From Desulfuromonas sp. (GTDB taxonomy: Bacteria; Desulfobacterota; Desulfuromonadia; Desulfuromonadales; SZUA-401), in contig PKUI01000140.1 of assembly GCA_002869605.1 (NCBI GenBank), positions 1-34,452 of the forward strand: 34,452 bases of DNA, written 5' to 3'. A model generated the notes under the pieces. The model saw only the letters and a program-made list of their open reading frames with translations, made no database searches and had not been told where the DNA came from. The stretch's first letter is position 1. Every line of letters starts with the position of its first letter. The translations under genes and the position numbers were made by a program. Positions 28,536-34,452 of this stretch are shown one piece after another.

Positions 28536-29003
28536 CGCCGGGGGTGCCCGGCAACACCTTACTTTTCTTTGATGGCAAAGAAAAGTAAGCAAAAGAAAGC
28601 CACCCCGAACTCCGCCACCCGACGATCGGGTACCCTCGCTAGCCGAAAGTTTTAATCCTGCCGGCGACCATATCGCCAATCGCCAGGATTAAAATCCCGG
28701 CACTCGGTGACTGCGCACGGGGCCCCGTAAAGGCAGTGGAACAGGCAACGCCCCTTTCCTTTTCCCCGTGTGACGCCGCCGGAGCAGGTGCGGTTCACGC
28801 CGTATCAGACCGGAGAGTTGAGCGCAGCGAATGGCGAAGGCCCGGCGGGAACCGTAGCTGAGGAGGGAACCCGCCATTAGCATGGCGGGCAAGGAGGTCG
28901 GGCGCCCTTTTCTGCTTACTCTTTTGGGGCGCAACAAAAGAGTAAAGCGGCGTGCGGGGCCGCGACCCCGCGATCCTTAAGGCTCATACCGACGCCCCCG
29001 GCG
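28536..29003 (+). repeat. Dispersed hairpin-rich repeat, copy B (best preserved)
   Basis: It starts with CGCCGGGGGTGCCCGGCA at 28536 and a perfect H1 hairpin (TTACTTTTCTTTG 28559-28571, loop ATGG, complement 28576-28588). Then come the ACCCGA/TCGGGT stem, the TTTTAATCC (28650)/GGATTAAAA (to 28694) stem enclosing GGCGA-TCGCC, an 8-bp CCCGCCAT/ATGGCGGG stem (28870-28889), a perfect H5 hairpin (TTACTCTTTTG 28916-28926, complement 28935-28945) and a GCGGGG/CCCCGC palindrome (28954-28971). A short inverted end, CCCCCGGCG, is at 28995-29003. It fills most of the gap to the pseudopilin gene. The remaining 29004-29093 shows nothing. Confidence 0.88.
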
Positions 29004-29093
29004 AAGCGCATGGCCTTGGAATCACCAGGGAGCACAACCCCTGGGCTTCCCCCTGCCCCTGACTTGTTCGCATTCCCTTTCAGCACAAGACAC

Positions 29094-29119
29094 AAAAAAG
29101 GCGACCCTGTGGTCGCCTT
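29094..29119 (-). terminator. Intrinsic terminator of the pseudopilin gene
   Basis: AAGGCGACC (29098-29106) and GGTCGCCTT (29111-29119) form a 9-bp stem around CTGT. Read on the minus strand it is followed by six T, directly downstream of the stop codon at 29125. Confidence 0.88.
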
Positions 29120-29124
29120 CATGT

Positions 29125-29673
29125 TTACTTACTCTCGGCATCAGCCTCGCCCGCCGATCTCGCCGGCGCCGTGTCTGATTTCTTCACCGCCTTCGGTGGT
29201 TGATAGACAAACTCCCACTGATCGTAACTGCTTGCCCCTTCAAAGGCACTGTACTCCTCGGGGAAGCCTTCCTGGCGAAACGGGGTCTTGATGCTAGCGC
29301 TCTTGACCCCCTTGATCCGCCCCCCCTCTTTGATCAGGACGAAGTCCTCGCCGGTGATCGGATCGAGGTAGACCTTGCGCAGATGACGGATGGCGTTCGC
29401 GGAACGCGGATCCTTGACCAGATCATCGAGGGAGTTGGGGAACAGGCCAGCGGCACCGCCATGCTTGACACTGTAGAAGCTCTCGATCCCCTTACGGATC
29501 TGGTCACCGCGCCAGAACAGCTCCTGTTCCTTGCTGCGCTGCACGATGGTCGACCACGACGAGCCGGCAATACCGAGTCCCAGGCCGAGAACCACCACCG
29601 CCAGCAACACCAGCAGCATGGCCGAACCACGCTGATCCTGAACAGATTGATATGGAGATATCCGCTGTCTCAT
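29125..29673 (-). CDS. Type II secretion pseudopilin-like protein (orphan)
   Basis: A 182-aa protein beginning with a short basic leader and DQRGSAMLLVLLAVVVLGLG, a prepilin-like cleavage site (after Gly) and hydrophobic helix. It continues with SKEQELFWRGDQIRKGIESFY, LFPNSLDDLVKDP, HLRKVYLDPITGEDF, IKGVKSAS and AFEGASSYDQWEFVY, which match a GspG-like family of type II secretion/pilus-associated pseudopilins. The usual Glu at +5 after cleavage is replaced by Leu, as in GspK/PilX-type minor pilins. No other secretion genes are nearby. The start 29671-29673 is chosen because a longer frame would run into the acyltransferase gene. Confidence 0.8.
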   Translation of the reverse strand: MRQRISPYQSVQDQRGSAMLLVLLAVVVLGLGLGIAGSSWSTIVQRSKEQELFWRGDQIRKGIESFYSVKHGGAAGLFPNSLDDLVKDPRSANAIRHLRKVYLDPITGEDFVLIKEGGRIKGVKSASIKTPFRQEGFPEEYSAFEGASSYDQWEFVYQPPKAVKKSDTAPARSAGEADAESK

Positions 29674-29713
29674 CACTTGCAAACTATAACCAGCCTCGAC
29701 CCTGAACGCCAGC

Positions 29714-30577
29714 CTAAAGGCACGCGTCCGCCTCCTCCTGCCAACGCTGCAAGCGCCGATCCTTGGCCTGCCACACCTCACCAAGCCACTCCTGCAGCAG
29801 GGAACGCCCCTGCTCACCTTCGAGACTGAGCAGGTGCGGCGGCACCGGAAACTGCTCGACATGCGCCCGCACCGTGCCCGCCCGTCCGCACAGAAAGTCC
29901 CAGTAAGAGAGCCGCTCACGGTAACCGAGCGTCACATCGACAATGCCGTCGAGTCGTGTGTCGAGATGTTCCAACGCCACGCCGAGACCACCCGGGCGAG
30001 GAGGCAGCAGCTGCGCAAAGGGAGACTGCAGGCTGCTCTTCTTGGCAGCGGTGAAGCGGGTCCCTTCGGGAAAAATCACCAGCGTAAAGGGACCGCTACC
30101 GAGCCGCCGACAGCCACGCGCCACCGCTTCACGGTCACGAATAGAACGTGCGGCAGCATCCTGCCTGGTCGAGCGGCGCACCAGCGGGAAATCGAGCATC
30201 CAGATCGCCAGGCCGATAAACGGCACCCAGAGCATCTCGCGCTTGGCGATGAAGCGTGGAAACGGCATGCGCGGCCCGAACAGCTGCAGCAGCACCATGA
30301 TATCGGTCCAGGAACGATGGTTACACAGCAAAAGATAACGGCCGTCTGCGCGCAGGCTCGCCTCTCCCTCGAGAAGCGGCTGCGGGATACCAGAGAGCCT
30401 CAACACGCCGGTCGAGAACAGGATCCAGATCCGTCCGCAGAGCAGCTGCGGACCACGCAACGCCACCCGGGCCGGCTCCGGGAGTAGCAGGATCGGTAGG
30501 CCAAACATCATAAACAGCAGGAAAATCGGGATCGTGCCGAGGAACAGGATGGTAAAGACGATGGCGCCGCGGATCAT
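29714..30577 (-). CDS. YihG-like acyltransferase (PlsC superfamily)
   Basis: A 287-aa membrane-bound acyltransferase. An N-terminal TM segment is followed by the catalytic NHRSWTDIMVLL (the NHX4D motif), the acyl-acceptor block FPEGTRF, RRSTRQDAAAR and LLPPRPGGLGVAL. The layout and the C-terminal WLGEVWQAKDR closely resemble E. coli YihG, a lysophospholipid/1-acylglycerol-3-phosphate acyltransferase. It would act on the cytoplasmic face in phospholipid synthesis or remodelling. AGGAG precedes the ATG. In E. coli yihG lies next to polA; here two genes and two repeats intervene. Confidence 0.88.
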   Translation of the reverse strand: MIRGAIVFTILFLGTIPIFLLFMMFGLPILLLPEPARVALRGPQLLCGRIWILFSTGVLRLSGIPQPLLEGEASLRADGRYLLLCNHRSWTDIMVLLQLFGPRMPFPRFIAKREMLWVPFIGLAIWMLDFPLVRRSTRQDAAARSIRDREAVARGCRRLGSGPFTLVIFPEGTRFTAAKKSSLQSPFAQLLPPRPGGLGVALEHLDTRLDGIVDVTLGYRERLSYWDFLCGRAGTVRAHVEQFPVPPHLLSLEGEQGRSLLQEWLGEVWQAKDRRLQRWQEEADACL

Positions 30578-30589
30578 CGCTGCACTCCT

Positions 30590-31207
30590 CTACAGGGTGG
30601 CCAACCGCTCCAGGGCGGCCTCGATGGCACCACCTGCCACATCAGGCGTGGCACCGAAGGCGACCAGGCCATCCTCATGCCCCCCCATGGCAAACAGACG
30701 CTGCCCCATGCCGGCGGTTTCGCGGAAGAGGCGCGTCACTTCGTCCGACATCTGCGGGGTGCCATAAGGAACCAGCGCGTCGGTGAGCGGCAAGCCGAGC
30801 TCGGCGGCGTTCCGCCAGAGCTCAGGCGCGTGGACATGCAGCACACAGCCGACCTCGACGCCCGCCTGGTAAAGAGCGGCATGGGTCAACGCCTCAGAAG
30901 AGGGTTTGAGTGGACCGACTGCGGTGACCGCGTTGCTGTCGGTATCGGCCCCGATCACCAGCACGTAGTGCGCCGTGTCGAGCTGTTCAAGCCCCCCGGT
31001 CTGGGTGCCGGTGATCCAGAACCCGTCGTCACCCCGGACGCTCACATTGCCGAAACCGAAGCCGTCATAGCGCGCCGAGTCCTGGCCGATCATCTTGAGC
31101 GCAAAGAGCCGCTGCCGCCAGCGGTTGACGTCGGCGATCACTTCCGTGGACGGCGCGGGGCCGGGGTGGAAATCGAGGCTGAACTTGATGACACCTTCGT
31201 TAGGCAC
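30590..31207 (-). CDS. Class II aldolase/adducin-family protein
   Basis: A 205-aa single-domain member of the class II aldolase family (fuculose-phosphate aldolase-like). It has GFGFGNVSVR, ITGTQTGG, PSSEALTHAALYQ and VLHVHAPELW, the last supplying metal-binding His residues; a third expected His near GHEDG follows. Substrate unknown. I prefer GTG 31205-31207 because GGAGG lies 4 nt before it; a TTG six codons earlier is possible. It ends 12 bp before the yihG-like gene, so they are likely co-transcribed. Repeat copy C lies directly upstream. Confidence 0.85.
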   Translation of the reverse strand: MPNEGVIKFSLDFHPGPAPSTEVIADVNRWRQRLFALKMIGQDSARYDGFGFGNVSVRGDDGFWITGTQTGGLEQLDTAHYVLVIGADTDSNAVTAVGPLKPSSEALTHAALYQAGVEVGCVLHVHAPELWRNAAELGLPLTDALVPYGTPQMSDEVTRLFRETAGMGQRLFAMGGHEDGLVAFGATPDVAGGAIEAALERLATL

Positions 31208-31234
31208 AATGCCTCCATTCCTCAAAATCTACTT

Positions 31235-31741
31235 CGCCGGGGGTGCCCGGCAACACCTTGAATTCGCGGGGTCACGGCCCCGCTCGCCGCCTTACTCTTT
31301 TGTTACGCCCCAAAAGAGTAAGCAGAAAAGGGCGCCCGACCTCCTTGCCCGCCATAGACCGGCGGGTTCCCTGCGCAGCAACGCCTCCCGCCGGGCCTTC
31401 GCCATTCGCTTCGCTCAACTCTTCGGCCTGTTTCGGCGTGAGCCGCTGCTGCTCCGGCGGCGTCACACGGGAAAGGGGGGGGGGGGCAAAAGAACTTTAT
31501 TGTTCCCTCTTAGGCGGGAACGGTGTTGATTGTCCCTACTGCTTTTACCGGGGCCCCGTGCGTAGTCATCGAGTGCCGGGATTTTAATCCTGACGGTAGG
31601 CGAGCACGCGAGCCGGCTGGATTAAAACTTCCGGATAGCGAGGGCACCCGATCGTCGGGTGACGGAGTTCGGGGTGGCTTTCTTTTGCTTACTTTTCTTT
31701 GCCATCAAAGAAAAGTAAGGTACTGCCGAGCACCCTCGGCG
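31235..31741 (-). repeat. Dispersed hairpin-rich repeat, copy C (clearest terminal inverted repeats)
   Basis: Both ends carry the terminal sequence: 31235-31259 and, inverted, 31717-31741 match at 21 of 25 positions. From the right: H1 hairpin perfect at 31689-31718, the TTTTAATCC/GGATTAAAA stem, CCCGCC/GGCGGG stem (31348-31366), H5 hairpin perfect (31292-31302 with 31311-31321), then the GCGGGG/CCCCGC palindrome (31266-31283). A 12-G homopolymer lies at 31475-31486. It occupies the gap between the AIM24-family and aldolase genes. One frame stays open through most of it, but I do not call a gene. Confidence 0.87.
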
Positions 31742-31765
31742 AATTAAGAATTCACTTAGGGGCCA

Positions 31766-31778
31766 GGGGCAAAGCCCC
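31766..31778 (-). terminator. Short GC hairpin after the AIM24-family gene
   Basis: GGGGC (31766-31770), loop AAA, GCCCC (31774-31778), 14 bp past the stop codon in the gene's sense. There is no good T-run, so it is only a candidate terminator. Confidence 0.35.
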
Positions 31779-31791
31779 GAGGTGTTTCCCC

Positions 31792-32769
31792 TTATCTCCC
31801 CGAAAGGATATTCCCAATGATCCCACCAATAAACTGCTCTCCCGACTTTTCACCACCGCCAGTCTGACGCATCGGCGCGGCGGCCAACACCCGCTCGGCA
31901 AGGCGCGAAAGCGGCAACGACTGCAGCCAGACCTTGCCGGGGCCGCGCAGGGTGGCGAAGAAGAACCCTTCGCCACCGAACAAGGCATTTTTTACCCCGC
32001 CGACAAACTCGATATCGTAATCGACGCTTTTCTGCATCGCCACCATGCAGCCGGTATCGACCTTGAGTACTTCGCCTGACTTGAGTTCCCGCTCCATCAG
32101 CGCACCGCCGGCATGCACGAACACCAACCCGTCGCCGGTAAGGCGTTGCAGGATAAAACCCTCGCCGCCAAAGAACGCCGCCCCGAGCCGCTTCTGAAAG
32201 GCGATACCGATCTCCACCCCCTTGGCGGCACAGAGGAAGCTGTCCTTCTGGCAGATCAGCTCGCCCCCGACGCTCCCTAGGTCCATCGGCACAATGCTGC
32301 CGGGGAAAGGCGCCCCGAAAGCGACTTTCTGCTTACCGTTGCCCCGGTTGGTGTAGCTGGTCATGAACAGGTTCTCGCCGGTCAGTACCCGCTTGCCAGC
32401 ACCGAACACTTTGCCCATCACCGACTGCGACTCGCTGCTGCCGTCGCCAAAGATGGTCACCATGTCGATCCATTCGTCCATATACATCATCGCGCCGACT
32501 TCGGCCAACGCGGTCTCACCCGGGTCGAGTTCGACCTCGACGAACTGCATTTCCTCGCCGTGGATCGCAAAATCGATCTCGTGCGCCATCCGTTGCAGCT
32601 GCTGGGGACGTTCAAGCTGGTAACCTTTGCGTCCGAGAAACTCGATAAAGCCGTCGAACTTGTCGGGTGGGATGCGGTACTTACCCTCGAGCAGCGAACG
32701 GTCCATGCCGCTGTTGTAGTCGGCGACGAAACGTTGGTATTTCTCCAGCACCTTGGGGTTGATATCCAT
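31792..32769 (-). CDS. AIM24 family (TIGR00266-like) protein with N-terminal extension
   Basis: A 325-aa protein whose residues from about 65 onward form the AIM24/TIGR00266 beta-rich fold: MMYMDEWIDMVT, FMTSYTNRGNGKQKVAFGAP, GELICQKDSFLCAAKGVEIG, FGGEGFILQRLTGDGLVFVH and FGGEGFFFATLRGPGKVWLQ. The Gly-rich repeats of the family are evident. The first 60 or so residues (DINPKVLEKYQRFVADYN and GFIEFLGRKGYQLERPQ) are an extra helical part not usual in short members. Function unknown. AAGGAG lies 6-7 nt before the ATG at 32767-32769; a longer frame to 32802 is not supported. Confidence 0.88.
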   Translation of the reverse strand: MDINPKVLEKYQRFVADYNSGMDRSLLEGKYRIPPDKFDGFIEFLGRKGYQLERPQQLQRMAHEIDFAIHGEEMQFVEVELDPGETALAEVGAMMYMDEWIDMVTIFGDGSSESQSVMGKVFGAGKRVLTGENLFMTSYTNRGNGKQKVAFGAPFPGSIVPMDLGSVGGELICQKDSFLCAAKGVEIGIAFQKRLGAAFFGGEGFILQRLTGDGLVFVHAGGALMERELKSGEVLKVDTGCMVAMQKSVDYDIEFVGGVKNALFGGEGFFFATLRGPGKVWLQSLPLSRLAERVLAAAPMRQTGGGEKSGEQFIGGIIGNILSGR

Positions 32770-32811
32770 AGCTATCTCCTTACGGTTTTCCGGACCAAAC
32801 AACGAAACATA

Positions 32812-32820
32812 AATATACCA
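32812..32820 (-). promoter_or_regulatory. Extended -10 promoter candidate of the AIM24-family gene
   Basis: TGGTATATT on the minus strand fits an extended -10 (TGnTATAAT-like), about 43 bp upstream of the start; no good -35 accompanies it. Confidence 0.4.
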
Positions 32821-32878
32821 GAGAGCAAGGCCACTATTATTGGTTTCTGGGAATGGCTCTTGAGATCAGAATCAGAAC

Positions 32879-33351
32879 CGCCGGGGTTCTGTTGCGAGCC
32901 TTTTGTAAGTCAAGATCGCAGGATAGCGGTCCCGCTCGCCGCCTTACTCTTTTATTACGCCCCAAAAGAGTAAGCAGAAAAGGGCGCCCGACCTCCTTGC
33001 CCGCCAAAGACCGGCGGGTCCCCTGCTCAGCAACACCCCACGCCGGGCCTTCGCCATTCGCTGCGCTCAACTCTCCGGCCTGTTTCGGCGCGAGCCGCCG
33101 CTGCTCCGGCAGCGTCACACGGGAGAAAGAGAAAGCCAGTGCCTGTTCCATGGCCTTTCCGTGGCCCCGTGCGCAGTCACCGAGTGCCGGGATTTTAATC
33201 CTGACGTTTGGCGATATGGTCGCCGGCTGGATTAAAACTTCCGGACAGCGAGGGCACCCGATCGTCGGGTGACGGAGTTCGGGGTGGCTTTCTTTTGCTT
33301 ACTTTTCTTTGCCATCAAAGAAAAGTAAGGTGCTGCCGGGCACCCCCGGCG
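32879..33351 (-). repeat. Dispersed hairpin-rich repeat, copy D
   Basis: Right end: 25-bp terminal repeat inverted at 33327-33351, then the perfect H1 hairpin 33299-33328. It continues with the ACCCGA/TCGGGT stem, the TTTTAATCC/GGATTAAAA stem with the same GGCGA-TCGCC inner hairpin as copy B, a CCCGCC/GGCGGG stem near 33000-33018, and H5 (TTACTCTTTT 32944-32953 with AAAAGAGTAA 32964-32973). A weak left end CGCCGGGG is at 32879. Outside both ends lie AATCAGAA and, inverted, TTCTGATT. It fills the gap between polA and the AIM24-family gene. Confidence 0.87.
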
Positions 33352-33372
33352 TATTTCTGATTTTGCCGGTGT

Positions 33373-33390
33373 GCGGGGCTGCGCCCCCGC
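33373..33390 (-). terminator. GC-rich hairpin after polA
   Basis: GCGGGG (33373-33378) and CCCCGC (33385-33390), beginning 5 nt after the polA stop in its sense. No T-run follows, so termination is uncertain. Its twin follows the 28148 gene. Confidence 0.4.
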
Positions 33391-33395
33391 GGCTC

Positions 33396-34452
33396 TCAGT
33401 GCGCCTCTTTCCAGTTCTGCCCGACCCCGACTTCCACATCGAGCGGCACTGAGATCTCGACCGCGCCCTCCATCTCCTGCTTCACCAGCGCCTTCATGGT
33501 CTCAAGCTCGTCCTGCGGCACGTCGAACACCAGTTCGTCGTGCACCTGCAGCACCATGCGGCTCTTGAGCCCCTCGGACTTGAGACGATTGGCGACTTTG
33601 ATCATCGCCAGCTTGATGATATCGGCCGCCGAACCCTGCACCGGGTAGTTGATGGCGTTGCGCTCGGCATAGCCGCGGATCGCGCCGTTCTTGCTGTTGA
33701 TCTCCGGTACCGCGCAGCGCCGCCCGCACAGGGTGGTCACGTAGAGGTTTTCCTGCGCCTCCTTGACCTTGGCATCCATGAAAGTGCGGATACCGGGGTA
33801 GCGCTCGAAGTAGGTATCGATAAAGGCTTGCGCCTCGCGTCGCCCGATATCGAGCTGCTTGGCGAGTCCGAAGGCGCTCATGCCGTAGATCACCCCGAAG
33901 TTGATTGCCTTGGCCTGGCGACGCTGCTCGCTGGTGACCATCTCGGGGAACAGCCCGAACACCTCGCTGGCAGTGCGCTGATGGATATCCTCACCGCGCG
34001 CGAACGCCTCCTTGAGCGCCGGCACGTCAGCCATGTGCGCAAGGATGCGCAGTTCCACCTGCGAATAGTCGGCGGCCAGCAGCACACACCCGGCGCTGGG
34101 GATAAAGCCTTCGCGGATACGGCGCCCCTCCTCGGTGCGGATCGGGATGTTCTGCAGGTTCGGCTCACTGGAGCTTAAGCGCCCGGTGGCGGTGATCGCC
34201 TGGTTGAAGCTGGTATGGATCCGCCCGGTCTCGGGGTGGATCAGCTTCGGCAGGGCGTCGGTATAGGTGCTCTTGAGCTTGGATAGCGAGCGGTAATCGA
34301 GAATACGCTCAGCGATCTCGTGATCCTCGGCGAGCTTGTTGAGCACCTCGACATCGGTTGACCAGCCGGTCTTGGTTTTCTTGCCCTTCGGCAGACCGAG
34401 CCGCTCGAAGAGAATCTCGCCGAGCTGCTTGGGCGAACCGATATTGAACGGA
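33396..34452 (-). CDS. polA: DNA polymerase I, C-terminal polymerase domain (5' part beyond window)
   Basis: The frame is open from the right edge (NIGSPKQLGEILFERLGLP, WSTDVEVLNKLAEDHE) to TGA at 33396-33398, about 351 codons. It covers the palm-fingers part of family A polymerase: RIHTSFNQAITATGRLSSSE with NLQNIPIRTEEGRRIR, motif A DYSQVELRILAHM (catalytic Asp), the O-helix RRQAKAINFGVIYGMSAFGL and motif C QVHDELVFDVP (catalytic Asp). The 5'-nuclease and 3'-exonuclease parts are outside the window. PolA fills gaps in repair and Okazaki fragment processing. A short internal-Met version starting at 34346 would be wrong, as the frame clearly continues upstream. Confidence 0.97.
   Translation of the reverse strand, partial: PFNIGSPKQLGEILFERLGLPKGKKTKTGWSTDVEVLNKLAEDHEIAERILDYRSLSKLKSTYTDALPKLIHPETGRIHTSFNQAITATGRLSSSEPNLQNIPIRTEEGRRIREGFIPSAGCVLLAADYSQVELRILAHMADVPALKEAFARGEDIHQRTASEVFGLFPEMVTSEQRRQAKAINFGVIYGMSAFGLAKQLDIGRREAQAFIDTYFERYPGIRTFMDAKVKEAQENLYVTTLCGRRCAVPEINSKNGAIRGYAERNAINYPVQGSAADIIKLAMIKVANRLKSEGLKSRMVLQVHDELVFDVPQDELETMKALVKQEMEGAVEISVPLDVEVGVGQNWKEAH

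Noticed and set aside
29674..29919. Upstream extension of the pseudopilin frame (82 extra residues)
   Set aside because: It would overlap the acyltransferase gene and displace the prepilin-like leader from the N-terminus; composition is Arg/Cys-rich as in shadows.

Overview
The window is chromosomal DNA of a GC-rich, Gram-negative, motile bacterium. Evidence includes outer-membrane barrels, a chemoreceptor, cyclic-di-GMP enzymes, alpha2beta2 glycyl-tRNA synthetase, and pyruvate phosphate dikinase. The gene set and the recO-glyQ-glyS-ppdK order fit Desulfuromonadales-type 'deltaproteobacteria' best. A gammaproteobacterium cannot be excluded from sequence alone. No rRNA, tRNA, CRISPR array, phage or transposase gene was found; almost everything is ordinary core or housekeeping DNA.

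Layout. 1-1854 (-): a tightly coupled SDR dehydrogenase - alpha/beta hydrolase - DUF454 membrane protein operon, running off the left edge. 2045-2455 (-): a small secreted His-rich protein. 2678-7348 (+): srkA-like kinase, then msrA-tag (4-bp overlap), then an SLC13-type permease with RCK_C domains. 7453-11202 (+): a large sensor diguanylate cyclase/phosphodiesterase followed by an outer-membrane protein. 11208-13277 (-): rhomboid protease plus radical SAM protein. 13429-14764: FAH-family hydrolase and endonuclease V, overlapping tail to tail. 14801-19602 (-): PAS-GGDEF cyclase, a possible 50-aa protein, and a porin - small phosphate-binding-like protein - chemoreceptor operon. 19976-27924 (-): mgtE-recO, glyQ-glyS and ppdK, with two good sigma70-type promoters and two clear intrinsic terminators. 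28148-34452: a small membrane protein (+), an orphan pseudopilin, a yihG-like acyltransferase, a class II aldolase-like protein, an AIM24-family protein, and the C-terminal part of DNA polymerase I (all -), running off the right edge.

The signal not explained by genes is a dispersed repeat present in four copies (3681-4275, 28536-29003, 31235-31741, 32879-33351). Each is about 470-600 bp. It has GC-rich terminal inverted repeats beginning CGCCGGGGGTGCCCGGCA, a hairpin with arm TTACTTTTCTTTG near one end, a related hairpin with arm TTACTCTTTTG near the other, and conserved internal stems. All four copies lie just downstream of a gene with the same end facing that gene, so each would be transcribed in the same sense as the gene before it. 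Copy A carries its own nested 162-bp palindrome-ended insertion. These look like non-autonomous MITE-like elements, or mobile 3'-UTR/terminator elements, with no transposase in the window.

Other points of interest are the porin/binding protein/chemoreceptor trio bracketed by near-identical terminators, a GTATAC double palindrome just after the glyQ promoter, and an orphan pseudopilin lacking the usual Glu at position +5.
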